Assembly: GCA_018389105.1 (NCBI GenBank) | Contig: JACATO010000987.1 | Span: forward strand, 176,603 to 240,602 | DNA: 64,000 nt | Reading direction: 5' to 3' | Origin: Nautilus pompilius | Lineage: Eukaryota > Mollusca > Cephalopoda > Nautilida > Nautilidae | Shown: positions 39,162 to 52,027 of the stretch, in pieces | How the letters are laid out: the number at the start of each line of letters is the position of its first letter | How positions within the stretch are numbered: the first letter of the stretch is position 1 | Notes under the pieces: generated by a model | What the model was told of the DNA's origin: nothing | What the model saw: only the letters and a program-made list of their open reading frames with translations | The model's database searches: none | Made by a program: the position numbers and the translations under genes

Positions 39162-41107
39162 ATATATATCTTACAACTTTAGTTGATAAGACCCGCACTG
39201 AATGTTGGATACTATTTTCTGCGAAGGCTCCCGGGAGTTTCTACCATTTTACAAAGAGGGAACAGGTATATAATACTACACGATATCGAAATAGCCTTGA
39301 CAGAATTGGTGTATAGTAACAGCTCCATATATGGGAGTCCGGCATCATGCTTTAAGTTGAAGATTTCATATGACTTTCTCTCAGACAGACAGAAAGTAAA
39401 CAAAAGCTATTAGTACCGTTGTTGTTCGCGATGACTCGTCTTTCGTGTAAAATATCAGCAAGAAATACGTACTCTTACATTTCCTGCACAAAGATTTCGC
39501 GAGCCTTTTAAGAAACAAATAAAAATCCAAGATGGATATATCGAGGCCTGATGCAAATCTCGCAAGCCTTTCGTTTTCGTAGATAAAGACAAGACACAAC
39601 TGCAAAGGATCATCTATGTACAGATGAAAGAGGCGATAATTTTAAACATTCAAAAAAAAAAAGTAAGTAAACGATGCGAAACAGATGCAATTTAACCATA
39701 CTTATGTAAGTAAACCTTAGTTCCTCAATCTCAGAGTAGACGGTGGAGAACGAGTTGGTTGCCTTTTGTTTTTGGACGACCGCGTAAGGCCTGCCAAACG
39801 TATTTATTTCAGAAAACGTTTCCCCGACAGATTTTATTGCATAATGAATAAAAGTAAACTAAACTTTTTTTTGTTACCTTTTGTCGGCTTTGCACTAAAA
39901 AGTCCAAATAAAAAGGAATTCGGTGCTATCCAGCCACACATATATGAAAGAGTTTTACCAACCCGTCTATTTTTTTTAAAAAAGGGTAGTCCATTACCAT
40001 CCTTGTGGAAACAGTTAACCATCTATATCAGTCGAAAGTTAAAGATGCGTTCCCATAATGCAGAGCGACTGGGTATTATATTCATGATTGTAGTTCTCTG
40101 TAGCGATATTTTCTAGATACATTTGAATTTTTAAAATCCTATATGCTACAGTAACATGTAAAACTAGTAATCTCAAAGAATTCCTGGGTGTATTTTATTA
40201 ATATCTAGCAGTTTATTTACATACAACATCCAGCAAAAGTCTGAAATGGTTACCAGCTTTATCATAGAAAACGATAGCTTTCGAAGCGTTCGCTAAGTAC
40301 ATCTCCAAGACTTAAAGATGGCAGAGTTTGGCATACTAGCCCTGTGTCTGAAGTTTCTAGTGCAGCTACGCAAAACCACCTGCTTTTGGGGTTCTTGCTA
40401 TGACATACAGGCACAGACTAATGGATTTGTCGCTGTGTTTCAGTTGATTCCAACGGCAAGAATTTCGGTCGTGTCATCTTGTTTCAGCATATATTCCAAA
40501 AAAAAAATGATGCAGAAAAGAATAAAAAACACAAACGATAAGATGAGAACGACAGGTAAGTAAATCAGTTAAACAAGAAAAACAGCAAAACAAATGAATT
40601 GAGAACATGGTCTGGTGAAAAAAGATACATCATTTTTTGACATTAGAACACTGGCTTTGAAAACAAATTAGATTTCAAAATTATTGATATTCGTAAAAGA
40701 AAAAAAAAACAAGACAAAGGTCGCAAGTTTCCTAAAGCAAATGTCTGCAAAACGAACTGCTAACCAGTTTTTATATAAACTAGACTGTTACAAAAATAGG
40801 AACGTAGAATATTCCAGTAAAGTTGTCATAAGCGTCGCAAAGAGCTACCAACGTAAACAAAGCTTCAAAACCGATATTTCAGCTGTCTCTTGTCCAAAAT
40901 TATACGGATAATAATTTTAATAATTCAATATTGTATTATTTTAACTATAAAATAACAGATACTAGATATTTAATCGTTTATAAGATATCGTTTCTCTGGT
41001 GTGTCGAATAAGCTATAACGGACTTGCCGTAGATTTATGCCATTTAATGAATTTAAACCAAATGTCGGGTAGAATTTATATCGACATCCAAATAAAATTT
41101 CAATTTA
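39162..41107. other. Intergenic sequence between hAT-like element and right Tc1-like copy
   Basis: No gene or named element recognised. Positions 39,682-39,735 resemble 36,462-36,516 (same orientation, on the other side of the hAT-like insertion); see findings. Open frames lack family motifs. Confidence 0.55.
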
Positions 41108-42089
41108 CAGTGTGGTACCACAATTACAGCGCCCTGCCATAGTAACCTGACCACCTGCTGCCATTTGTTGGTTTGATGCAGAAAACAACAATTAAAAACG
41201 AACAATGGGTTGAAATCACTACGTTACTACTCGATTACTTGGTCGAGGCACCTTCTGCAGGACGAAAAACAACTCCCATTCGAGTTTGAATCGCAGTTTG
41301 TTCCGGATTTCACCCATACCCGGATGAGGAGAACTCCCTTTGATTCCTCCATATTGGGGGGGAGTGGCCGGTTCATCTTTATCTGAAAATCCAGATGCTC
41401 TCTCCTACTGGACCTAGAAGTAAAATGCTTAGATACTTCTCCAGCGGCCACCCGAGAGATATGTCATGTAGCATCGTCGTCCCGAATAGTATGGGCATCG
41501 GATTGCAGGAAGCTTTGTTGGTACGATAGGTGTCTTTAACACGACAGGGACGGGACCCAGCAGAAAGAATGGAGGCGTCTTACAACAGACGCTAATTTTT
41601 CCTTTCCACCATGCCGGATTACCCCCCCCCCATACCACGACACTAGCGCCTCCACGCTTGACCGTGGGTTGGAGGGATCTCAAGACATGAAATTGCTGCT
41701 GAAACCCGGACTTGTCGGAGAAGTGTACATGCTGCCAATAATCGAGAGGTCTTGACAGAACCCGTTCTATGTCCAGACCTCTCGAAGCACCTAACGGACA
41801 GAAGGGGTTCCTTACGGGCTACGCGAGTTGGTGGAGATGCCGTTGGAGCGGTTCCCTAAGGGTATCAACAGGAGAATCCCGACGGCGAGCGTGGGGCTGG
41901 CCATTAATGGCGGGAGCGGGTCACCAGGTGAACGTCGTGATAATACTGAGGCACAAATGTACGAGAGATGTCGGGGGTGACCGGCCTCCAGCTCGACTCT
42001 GGGTGAACGGAGGGATATCACGTGACCCGCCCTGTTTTCGGCGCGGCGACAGTGCACACTGGTGGTCTGTTACCTGGATGTCCACTGTG
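41108..42089 (-). mobile_element. Tc1-like element, right copy of the inverted pair
   Basis: The core 41,129-42,034 is the reverse complement of 33,181-34,096. This copy extends further at both ends: CAGTGTGGTACCACAATTAC at 41,108 and, as reverse complement, CACAGTGGACATCCAGGTAA at 42,089, two loosely similar ends, each next to a TA (41,106-41,107 and 42,090-42,091). This looks like a short (982-bp) Tc1-type element with decayed inverted ends. The minus strand carries the LQPTVKRGGASVVVWGG motif. No intact transposase frame; about 30 extra bases relative to the left copy lie near 41,550-41,585. Confidence 0.65.
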
Positions 42090-45000
42090 TATAATTGTAC
42101 CTGAATTATGTCGGGTTCGTTTATTTGCGCGTGTGTCCAAATAAATATGGTAGTGCACTAAATATTTGTAAAAATCTAATTAAGGTAATTATTTTGGGAA
42201 CGATTGACGCCATAGGAAGAGTGTTTTGCTTTACAGATACATTCAGCTCCGGGAAGAACAGGGTTTTCTGGTTCTAAGAATCCGCCAGGGAGCGCTCTGC
42301 AGAAGAGAAATGGCCCTCATTGTCTGCTGTCCGCGCCAGGCAAGGTGTAAACCAGCTAAACGCCATGGAAACGGATTTCCTCATGCGCTACGGCGACATT
42401 AATACGCATACACTTGACTCCCAGCCCCCTCCATGAACTGAGGCAGCTCGGGAGATTTTCAACTCGAGGCTCTTAAGGTGGGGAATGAGCAGTGATCACG
42501 ATTTTCTGGGGGGGGTTTAAGAAAAGAGTAACGAACATGGAGAATAAAGCATTAATATAATGTCCAGGCCGCGAGCTCGTCAACAGCAGGACATGTCCCA
42601 GCCGTATTCGCCCAGAAGAGCAGAATGGCTGACGAGCTGACACCCACCCGCTGATCGCTAACGTTTCCGTTAGACTCGAAAGGGCTGCTGTCGGTAGCAC
42701 CTGGCTCGATGATGCTTTATGGACGGCTGACATTTAGTTCACAGTTAATGACAAAGCGAACACGCGTAGCTGTTTCACGAAACGCTCTTAGGGTGCGATA
42801 CGGGGAGGGGTGGTGTCCCGGAAATGTCTGTATTGCGCTGAGAGAAAGATGGTGAGCAGTAGGCGGCACAATAAGAAGGAATGACATACCGCGCGAGAGA
42901 AGAGGGGACTCGGACGATGTGGGGGGGGGTGGGGGACAGGTGATGTAAACGGGAAGCACGAGCAAGAGAGTCAACGAAGCAAAACCAGGCAGTCAGAAAT
43001 AAGGACAGCCGAGCCGAGGCGAGAGTCAGGGAGGGGTTGGGTCAGGGTGCCTCCGTACATGACCGAGGACTGACCTTCTCTACTGCTGTAGATGTCTAAG
43101 CATATCAGGCAGGCACTGTCGCTTCTTAGTGGGTGTGTGTGGTGTGTGGGTGTGGGTGGGGGGGGGAGTCAAATGACCGGAAATCAATTATTCAGTCAGA
43201 TGAATTACAGGTTTACAGGCAGGTGTTAAACGATCGATAATGTACAGCTGGCGGTCGGTGCACGGCTCGGACACAGAGAAACGTGATCAAAGGCGCGCGC
43301 GCGCGAACCGGCCGGTGACAGGTCACAAAAACTATACTCGAAATTCTATTCCGGCGTCAGAAATGTGGCGCCGGCCGCCACAACAGCACCGTTGTTGATA
43401 TAACCGAATATTAGAAATATTTTAAAAATTCTTCCTGTTTCGCTTTTCCTTTCTTTATTATTAAACATTATTTTTTTTTCCAACTCCGTGGTGAATGGTT
43501 GTCAATAGATGGACCATTTCTTTTATACAAAGCCGAGAGCCTCTCTCTCGTTAACTCTCAACTTCCGGGTACCTGCTTGAATTTTTACCTCCACACACAA
43601 AATAGGGCCATCTTTTGGCCTGTGGTCGTCGTGGTGCAGGAGGTACCTTTTAAACACGACTGCAATTTTTAACGACAAAATAGTCAAATAAGTGGAACTA
43701 AGACGCAAGAATTGATGTTATTTATTCTCGAAGGAAATTCTCTAAAACCTCTTACGCAATAAGTTGCACAAGCGGGTCAGGTTCGAGGATCTTTTTTTTG
43801 CAAAACTTCAAACAGTTTGTGGTTCCGCGATGCCTCTTCTGTCGACAGGACCAAGAACGACAACGTCATAATTGTGCAGGATGTGCGGCGTTTGTAGGAG
43901 GAGTCCGTCGTAACTACTTCTACTTTCAGTTTTAAGAGTTCAAAAGCCCAGCGGGCTGTCTCCGACGTATCGACAGAAGAATATGTAGTTCAATTATTAC
44001 TTACCTGTGCCTGAAAAGTTGTGATATGAATTTTAGCATTAAAATCAAATAATGGATAGTAGCATACACTAAAACTACATTTCACCCTTCTTTTAAAGAA
44101 CCGGGAGTTTTTTTGTTTGTTTGTTTTTTCTTTCTTTTTGTCTGCGTCACGCGATCTTCTTTTCTGAGAAACAGGGTTCTGACCGATTCCATGACGGTGG
44201 CGCGATGGCCAAGCACACCTTATAGCGTGATTTCAGAACCGTGCCATCTCCGCTTGGCTTTTTGTGGTTCGAGAGTCGCTATTTTACCATCCGTTTCAAA
44301 TATATCGCGCCAACAGAAGAAGGCAGCAGTTTTCGTTTTCGAGCCAGACCTTCCGACTGAACCGAGTCCAAGCACCTGTACAATGTGGCCGACGGCGAAG
44401 CGAGCGACCGCGGATGTATAGAACTAAAGATAAGATGCCTGTAAACCGAGCCGTAAACGTTTGACGGCGGTAGAGCGACCGTGACGGAGAGCTTTTCGAA
44501 GTAAGCCATACACTGTTTTCGTGTCTGTTATGAACAGATTCGCTGCTAGCCTGACAACCATTCCAAAGCTATCGTGTCGTCATTTGCTGCTGTTGTTTTC
44601 AGATATAACCAATATCTTCCCGTCTGTTGTATTTTAATTAGATCCAGGCTCGACCTACAGAGGACAGGAGACGCAGAACGCCGGGCTCTTAATGGATGTT
44701 TCCACAACGCAGAGATTGATAAGGGGAGGCTTACGCGTCCAGATCGGGCGATTGTATTTCCATTAGACATCTGACATTAGAGAAAGGGAACCGAAAGGGG
44801 CTGGACACCGCACAGCCACACGAAAAAGTCGGGTTCCATGCGTTGTCATAATGCCCACCCCCCCACCCCTCTCCTACATCATGTCTTTCTGATGACAGTG
44901 GCGTGGCTGTCTTCGGCAATTTTTAAAGAGACCTCTGCTGAGATTCTTACTGAAGCAACAAGCTTGTCACGGAAGGCATTCAGCGCCCGTTCCTGTAACA

Positions 45001-45542
45001 CGGATGATGCCAACTTCATAACCCGCAAACCAAGACTTCGTCAGTTTGAATGTCAGCGTCAGAATACAACGAAAGCCATTGGTTTGACACAGAGCTCCAA
45101 GAGAAGTTAAATGAACTAATTTGTAACTAAACAATCACAAACAACCTTACACACGCGCCCCCTGGTGGCAGAAGTTGCAGCTGTGATACCTTCTTGGTTT
45201 ACAATTTCCGCTATTCACTCGCCCCGACACCAACCACATTGTCTAACCACACAAATCACGTGGTATAGCGCCCGATTTCCGGAACATCTCGTATTTCCCA
45301 TTCAAAGTCCAGCTGTAACCCAGGCAATTTCCGAGCGGCCTCGTTCGACACGTCCCAGCCTATGGCGAGCAAAGCAGTGGATGGGGTTAACTTCTAGGAA
45401 GAGTGCTTTGGACTTTGTACATCCTCCAACTGGCCGGTCACAAAATTCGAGCGGGTCTTAATGGCGGGAGCCATATCTGCCTCCAAAGGCCGCGATATCT
45501 AGTTCCCACCGTACCGTTCAGCAGCAATGAATAGTCTAAGTC
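42090..45542. other. Intergenic sequence, rising GC
   Basis: No host gene recognised. Alternating CG runs (near 43,293) and G-runs occur. A tRNA-like segment at about 44,188-44,285 may be a SINE fragment (findings). Open frames here lack family motifs. Confidence 0.5.
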
Positions 45543-46245
45543 AGTGGTTCCCAACCTTTTTGGACTCGTGGACCTTTTACTAACACTAAAAAGACCCGCG
45601 ACCCCCACCTGCTACACTTCCATAATTGAAAGAAAAACCAAAGAATAAATTCAGCAAAAAAAAATCGCATAAATAAGAGTTTTATTTGAATATATTGACA
45701 GTTTGGTCCCCAAGTTCGCCTAAAATCGAGCTGGCTAGTGTGCGTCGGCCGAAGTCACAGTCCAGTCCTTGTAGCGTGCTCTGCCCCAGGCGTCGTGGTC
45801 CGAGTCTTTTAGCTGCAGGCCCCAACGGCGGTAACCAATGGGAGCGCGGCTCGATCGCGTCAGTCCTACTGTGGTAACAGTTCGAGTTCCGGCCTTTGTC
45901 GCCAGGGTGTATTGCCCGTGTTTCTGTGAGGGTGGCAGAGCGACAGGAAGCTGCAGAGGAGGGGGGCACAGTGATGTAAGTGTGTTACCGAAGAGGCCTG
46001 TGATGCAACGGGGAGTGCCTGCCATGGGAGACAAGCCTTACACCTTCGGCGCTCGGCCTCCCATCAGTGATACCGGTGTATTGGACGCAGGGTAATTTTT
46101 GTATACTTTTTTCCTGGAAGAAAGTGCGTCTTATAACCCGACAAATGCGGTACATATAAACAAGACAAATATATAACAGTTTCTTGACTCAGTCATACGA
46201 CAAAAATTGAAACTTCCAGGGTTCCGCGACCCCCCCTGGTCTATG
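45543..46245. mobile_element. Possible hAT (Charlie-type) non-autonomous element
   Basis: Position 45,543 starts CAGTGGTTCCCAACCTTTTT, the classic terminal sequence of Charlie-type hAT elements, followed by CGCGACCCCC-type subterminal text. A related fragment (GGGTTCCGCGACCCCCC) appears near 46,210-46,230, suggesting the other subterminal region, but its terminal repeat is missing. No transposase frame seen. The right boundary is uncertain. Confidence 0.4.
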
Positions 46246-47579
46246 TAATACGCGTCTTTGCAATCCTACTAGTCCCAAACATTTCCTTTTAACATCGCGT
46301 GATTATTGTTGAACAACATGTAGGCTGACAATTTTCATGACAATGGCAACGCGATAGCAAATCTGCATATACGCGGACTTTGAACGTAAGGGAGAGGCCG
46401 TCGGCACGATTATCGTACCGAAATCAAGCAGCAAGCGAATTGGACGGGAAGTTTAAAATCAGATGTGTTTTTTTTTTTCCTGCTCTCTTCCGCTATACAC
46501 CATCCTTTTGTTCTGAACAGTTTCGGTTTTTCCCCATGAGGAGGTTGAAATTACAGTCAGCGCGAGTTTTGCACGATCCAGTCTTCCAATAGTTCAGAAA
46601 AACTTTCCCATAATGCAACGCTGGGTAAAACTCGCAAGATGGTGAAATGTCTGCCAATCGTCGAAAGCAGCAGACTCGAGGCTAATGCTTTCCGTATATA
46701 TATACTTTTTTGGATAAAATATCTTTCAGTTTTTTTCCCTTTCTTTTCGCGTGATTTCTTTTCCATGAAGTTGTGTTTCCGTTATCGTCATCGACCACAC
46801 TGAACTGATAGCCACGAGTTCGGTCGGAGACAATCGAGGCCTGATCGTGAGTTTCCGTAAGCGTTGCATTTGTGGAAAGGTTTTGTAGATTATCGGCAGA
46901 CCAAAAAAAACAAAACAAAACAAAAACACACGAGATTAAGATTGAGTACACAACCGCTTTAATATGGGAATAAAGTATTTCTTCTCCCTACTACTACCAC
47001 TTCCAGCAGACATTGTATGGCCAAAAAGGTAATAATAGCCAAGAAATACTCTAAATACCAAACTATAATAAACATTATTACAATGGAACATTTTCTAATC
47101 ACGTGAATAATTTTAGGGTAATTGTTTTCAAGTTGGTTCACTTCTATAGCTATTTTATTTATTAATATGGGAATTTTACAAATACAAAGAAAGAAAATTT
47201 GATTCTTTTTTTTGTTTTACGACATTCGCAGCAAAAGTCGATAACACTAAAAGTGCGCAAATCAACAACCATTACCTCACTAACTGAGGGAACGAGTTAT
47301 CTTTCTTGAGCACTTTTCCGATCAACGACGGAAGCAGTGTAGCGAGTGAACACGGCGCTTGCGGTACTCACGGAAACGGTACTTTGTTTTAACTTCATAG
47401 ATGGTTCCCTTCTTTTCGGACTCGGAAAAGTCGAACAAATAAGAAGTTGCAGCGCGCACAAATGTTCGACGTCACCGGTTAGTCGCACATGGAATAGCCG
47501 CTAGGTGGCGGCCAATCCTTTCGCTGCATGACTACACTTGGAAAATACATAAATAAAGGTGCGAATATACTCGTATGTA
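46246..47579. other. Intergenic sequence before the mariner
   Basis: No gene, RNA gene or repeat recognised in this 1.3-kb stretch. Confidence 0.5.
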
Positions 47580-47581
47580 TA

Positions 47582-48861
47582 CGAGGTCTGTCGAAAAAGT
47601 ATCCGACGTGAGGTTAGGGAGGGAAAAGTGTGCATGGTGGAGCCGCATGCCTTCATGCGCATGCGTGTTTTTTGGCAGGTGGATGCGTCAGTCGCTGTCA
47701 GGCATCCAGTGTGTGACGTGCTGTACTACTTACTCGTCGAATTTTCATTTTGCCGGTGATGACGGAACGTGTGGAGCAACGATCTTGCATCAGGTTTTGC
47801 CAAAATCTTGGAGATGCCCAAGCGGAAACAATTCGCAAAATTCAACAGGCTTTTGGTGACAATGCCATGGGTGTTACCAAAATTAAAGAATGGTACAACA
47901 GGTTCAAAGATGGCCGCACATCGGTGGAGAGTGACCAGCGTTCCAGGAGGCCATCAACAAGCTGCAATGCAGTTGTTATCGAGAAACTGTGGACCTTGAT
48001 AATGGAGGATCATCGTTTGACGGTGCGGGAAACTGGTGACGAGGTTGGGATCAGTAAAGATTCTGCACATGCAATTTTAGAGGAGAATTTTGGCTTGCGC
48101 AGATTGACAGCAAAATTTGTGCCCAAGCTGCTTTCTCAGGAACAACAACAACTTCGCCTTGAGGTTGCGCAGGACCTGCTGGATACTGCCAACAGTGATC
48201 CTGAGTTCCAGAATACCATGATAACTGGAGATGAGATGTGGGTGTACGGGTACGACCTGGAAACCATAGCTCAGTCATCAGTGGAAGCACCCAACGTCAG
48301 GTGCGGAGCAAAATCAAGGTGATGTTGATTGTTTTCTTCGACTACCGAGGCGTTGTGCATCACGAATACGCACCAGAAGGACAAACAGTTACAAAGGAGT
48401 ACTATCAGGAAGTTCTCCGACGTCTTCGTAATGCAGTTTGATGCAAGAGACCGGATCTGTGGGCCTCTCAAAACTGGCAGCTGCATCATGACAACGCCCC
48501 AGCTCATTCGTCGCAGCTGATCCAAGGTTTCTTGGCAAAGAAAGGCATTTCGCTCATTCGCCAGGCTCCCTACTCTCCAGACATGGCTCCTCCTGACTTC
48601 TGGTTGTTCCCGAAAATGAAGATGCCACTGAAAGGCTCCCGCTTTGAGAGCCGAGAGGACATCATGCGGAATGCGACAGCGGAGCTGAGAGCCATTCCAG
48701 AAGAAGCATTCCAGACGTGCTTCGAACAGTGGAAGGATCACTGGGCTAAGTGTGTGGAGGCACAAGGGGCCCACTTCGAAGGGGATTACTACATGAACCC
48801 CACCAAGTACGTAATTTTTTTTTTCCCAGCCTAAGGTCGGATACTTTTTCGACAGACCTTG
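47582..48861 (+). mobile_element. Well-preserved mariner (DD34D) element
   Basis: A 1,280-bp element flanked by TA (47,580-47,581 and 48,862-48,863). The ends share the inverted repeat AGGTCTGTCGAAAAAGTAT followed by CCGAC; over the first ~28 bases I see only one mismatch (CG versus CA near the tip). Size, TA target and ends are typical of Tc1/mariner. Near-identical ends suggest a fairly recent insertion. It carries one transposase gene inactivated by small lesions. Confidence 0.95.
47759..48834 (+). pseudogene. Mariner transposase, disrupted by frame changes and one stop
   Basis: Start ATG at 47,759 (MTERVEQRSC). The N-terminal half holds paired helix-turn-helix DNA-binding motifs, including IKEWYNRFKDGRTSVESD. 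Catalytic residues of the DD34D triad are all present: TGDEMW (Asp codon at 48,230), LHHDNAPAH (Asp at 48,490) and YSPDMAPPDFW (Asp at 48,595), with exactly 34 residues between the last two. Net frame changes near 48,265-48,300, where bases seem lost from the linker, and a TGA at 48,439 (where the family has an Arg codon, so a C-to-T change is likely) inactivate it. The tail is WAKCVEAQGAHFEGDYY. Host function none. Confidence 0.93.
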
Positions 48862-48863
48862 TA

Positions 48864-49366
48864 TATAATATATATATATATAATAGATTTTTTGTAAACT
48901 AGCATAAGTGAAATAAATGTTTATTGAATTTTTTTAAAAAAAATGCGTAAAGTTAGCGGAGGTTTACTTTAAGATGCTATCAGTGTTTCGGACACAAATG
49001 TTTGGGGATTTTTTACCTTACCGGAACATTATCTGATTTTTCGAGGATCTTTTTTAGTCATCGTCTTTAGGATGGGCTAGATAAGAACCGATAAATCAAG
49101 ACAATGGCTTCTTGCAGGTAATGGATGATTAAAGCCCGAATTTTTATTTTATTCTCTTTTTTTTTAAGTGAGCGTTCTTCGCTTCCAGGTGAAATTATAA
49201 AGGAGCATAGATCAAATCTTCTTCCACTAACCCGTTTTCCCTCATTTTTAAGTGCGAGAAGAAACCGTAGTGTCCCGGAGAAAATCATCACGCGGTCGGC
49301 TGGGGGGGGGAAGAGCGGGGAGGCAAGGTCGTGTTATGCCGAGCCCGTTGCCGACTGACAGCGTAC

Positions 49367-49421
<55 letters not shown>

Positions 49422-50140
49422 CGCGTCTGTTGTAGGGAGCTGCAGTGCTGGGACACTAGAAGAGTTGGTGCACCAAAAAACAAACAAAACGGAACTGTGT
49501 GAAGGTTTTCAGAACTTGCAATGTTTCTGGTCAGGAATCCCGACAGAAATCAAGCCACGGAAGTTCCTCAGGAGAAAACCTAAAGCTCAGCGGGTGTACG
49601 GCAACTCCAGATTATCAGCTGGCTTAATTTAGCTTTATTTGATCTGTAACCCTTTCAGTCTGGTGCTCGTAAATCTCTAACGAAGGGGCTCTTCTGTTCT
49701 GAACTTTGGATGACGTCTCTGAAGCAAGAACCTGGTTGTGACTCTTAAGAAATCTCACTTGCGGGAGGGAATGGTGTATTCATCACGTAACAGCTCATCC
49801 ACGCTCTGACTGGATATTTTACCACACCCTTGTTTGTATCCAAGTGAACCTTTAGAGCGCAAAGCGGGACTAGAGTACTGCCTTTTGTTCGTCGCATCCG
49901 CGTGGAACGTGCAGAATTAGTCTTTCGCGATTTGGCTCGACCCCGAAAATTAGACACTTCCTGGTTTGAGGCTTCCGACAGAGACTAATCGCATTGCGTC
50001 ACGAACCCCCCACGGCGCCGTAGGAAAACCATACGACAGAACTCTGGGTGCAGTCGGGTGCACGTCGATCTTTGACGTTTAGTTAATCGAACTCACGAAT
50101 CCGCCCGTTCGCGAACAGATAGGCGTCGTGCGGCCAAACG
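48864..50140. other. Intergenic sequence with AAT microsatellite
   Basis: No gene recognised. An AAT repeat of about 53 bases lies at 49,368-49,420. Open frames over it are artefacts of the repeat. Confidence 0.6.
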
Positions 50141-50159
50141 CCGAAAGGCTCAGTCGGCG

Positions 50160-50635
50160 GATTATGCAAAGAAATTGCGTAACTCGCAAGAATGCACAAC
50201 GCCGTCGTACCCCGGCTCAGTAATTACGCAATTAGTTGTGCTCATTACGTGGGATTGGGCAATCAATTAATCCGCGTAATCCTATGGAGCTGCTTTAGGC
50301 TTATTCGTTGTTTACGTGTTGCATGTCATTAGTTTGACGGTAGCCCCACGATGGAGGACAAAAATCAAATTTGAGAACTTTAATTAACAAAAATGTTCCA
50401 ACAAATAGGATTTTTTTTATTATACCAGAATGGCTTCAGACGGAAATGTGCTAATCCGTGATGTTATCATTTACAATTGATTAACTGCATGATGTAATAA
50501 AAATCCGTATTAACTGTTTTCAAAATTGCTGCTTATTCTGTGGGCTTACACAGTCACGTGCGCCCCGTTCCGCTGTTCCCGATGATGGAGCAGTTCCGCA
50601 AATTACCCACGACGTAAGTATGCAAATCAGTCAGA
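50160..50635. promoter_or_regulatory. Candidate distal regulatory element with homeodomain, bZIP and POU-like motifs
   Basis: A cluster of recognisable motifs: AATTGCGTAA (50,173), TAATTACGCAATTAG (50,221), AATCAATTAATCC (50,261), GTTTAC (near 50,310), a second homeodomain-like stretch around 50,470-50,485, and a perfect POU octamer ATGCAAAT (50,620-50,627). It is about 4.3-4.8 kb upstream of the G-alpha-o start codon and lies in otherwise higher-GC sequence. Inference only: motif density, not conservation, supports it. Confidence 0.3.
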
Positions 50636-50639
50636 ATTT

Positions 50640-51469
50640 GTCAACTTCCGTTCGCGTTGCATTGTGGAAGCGGCTATTGCTAATTATTTTCAGGGGAACT
50701 GTCACGTTCATGTGAACAACGGGATTGTCTCTATACCCGACCCGGTTTATACTTGGCGAAAGCAATCGGCCCCTCTGTCCTTATTTTACCTCAGTTCCCC
50801 CCTTCTTTTTTGCATATTTGAAAATTTGCATAATTTTGACCCCCAGTTTTATATATACGGTACATACTGCACCTCGCGGTGTTCTTTGTTGGTGACGAAC
50901 CGATGTCATAGATGTTAATACCTTCAGTCACACACACACACACCCTCTTCAAATTCTCATGGCAACTTTGGAGGCAGGCACTTGTTATTAAATATATTAT
51001 ACCCTAGATGCCCTTAAATGTATGCAAACACTACGCTAATGATTCCCTTCCAAACTTTAAATGGGAATTTTTACGTTCATCGCAAAATCTCAGAATCGTT
51101 GACCGCGGTAATCGGAGCCCTCAGAGTCTTCCCAGCCCAATGCTTAAGTTAAGCAAAATGGTCACCCCATCCCATAACAACAAACAAACGGTTAGTACCA
51201 CACGGGAGAGAGAGCTATTGAGATGTCGCGTCATTTTACTTGCGACATCTTTCTTCTCTCTTTTGGGATCTTATCAGCTTCTCTTGTTTTTGTTGTTGTT
51301 GAGCGAGTTGGACTTCCGAACGAGGTTCTTTCAATGGCATCGCATCCCGTAAAGACAAGTGGCCCGTTCTCTGTCGAGTCCTCCTCGTTACTGAGAGATG
51401 TTCGTCGAGCCGACAAGCGGCCCGGTCCCCCGACACCGTGGGCCCCAAGGACCCGGGAGGTCTCTCTCA
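50640..51469. other. Intergenic sequence upstream of the SINE
   Basis: No gene recognised. A CA tract occurs near 50,930-50,943. Nothing else identified. Confidence 0.5.
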
Positions 51470-51628
51470 CGTCGGACACCAAGGAGATGTCGTACAGCTG
51501 TTTCACGCTATGGCGATCATCAGCGACAAGTCTCCTCCGACCCCAACCTGGGATCGAACCCGGTACAGGAGCAACGGTCCCCTTACGGAGCTAACCCGCT
51601 ACCACCTGCCCCACCGGGCCGGCTGTTG
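51470..51628 (-). repeat. tRNA-derived SINE
   Basis: On the minus strand, from 51,620: CCCGGTGGGGCAGGTGGTAG, an A-box-like start, then about 35 bases on a B box GGGTTCGATCCC (51,561-51,550). This layout is that of a tRNA-like SINE head; the tail runs down toward about 51,470. No complete tRNA cloverleaf is seen, so it is not called a tRNA gene. Confidence 0.6.
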
Positions 51629-52027
51629 TTTCTGTCTTGTTTGAATCTACGTTCGGTTGCCCAAGTCCGTCGCTGGCATAAATTAGTGTTCACTTCCTAG
51701 GTGGTTGTTTACAGGGGAAAACAAACAAACAAACAAACAAAAAAAACCTCAGACATTCTAACTTCGTTTATTAGACACTGGATTTATCTTGAACCTGATC
51801 CAACGATGCTCATCGCTTCCGCAGACGTCTCCGCCTCCCGTCTGGCTGGCTGCTTTTTACAATTTCATGATTTCATGACTAACTTTTCTTCTCTTGTGGA
51901 CTTAAAATTAACTTTTGTACTCTTTTTCTAATTATTTTTCTGTTTTGTTTCACGTTTACGACTGACTCTCTACACTGGCATTTTGCACTAGTTTTATCTC
52001 CGTCCATCCAACGCCCCGCCCCACATC

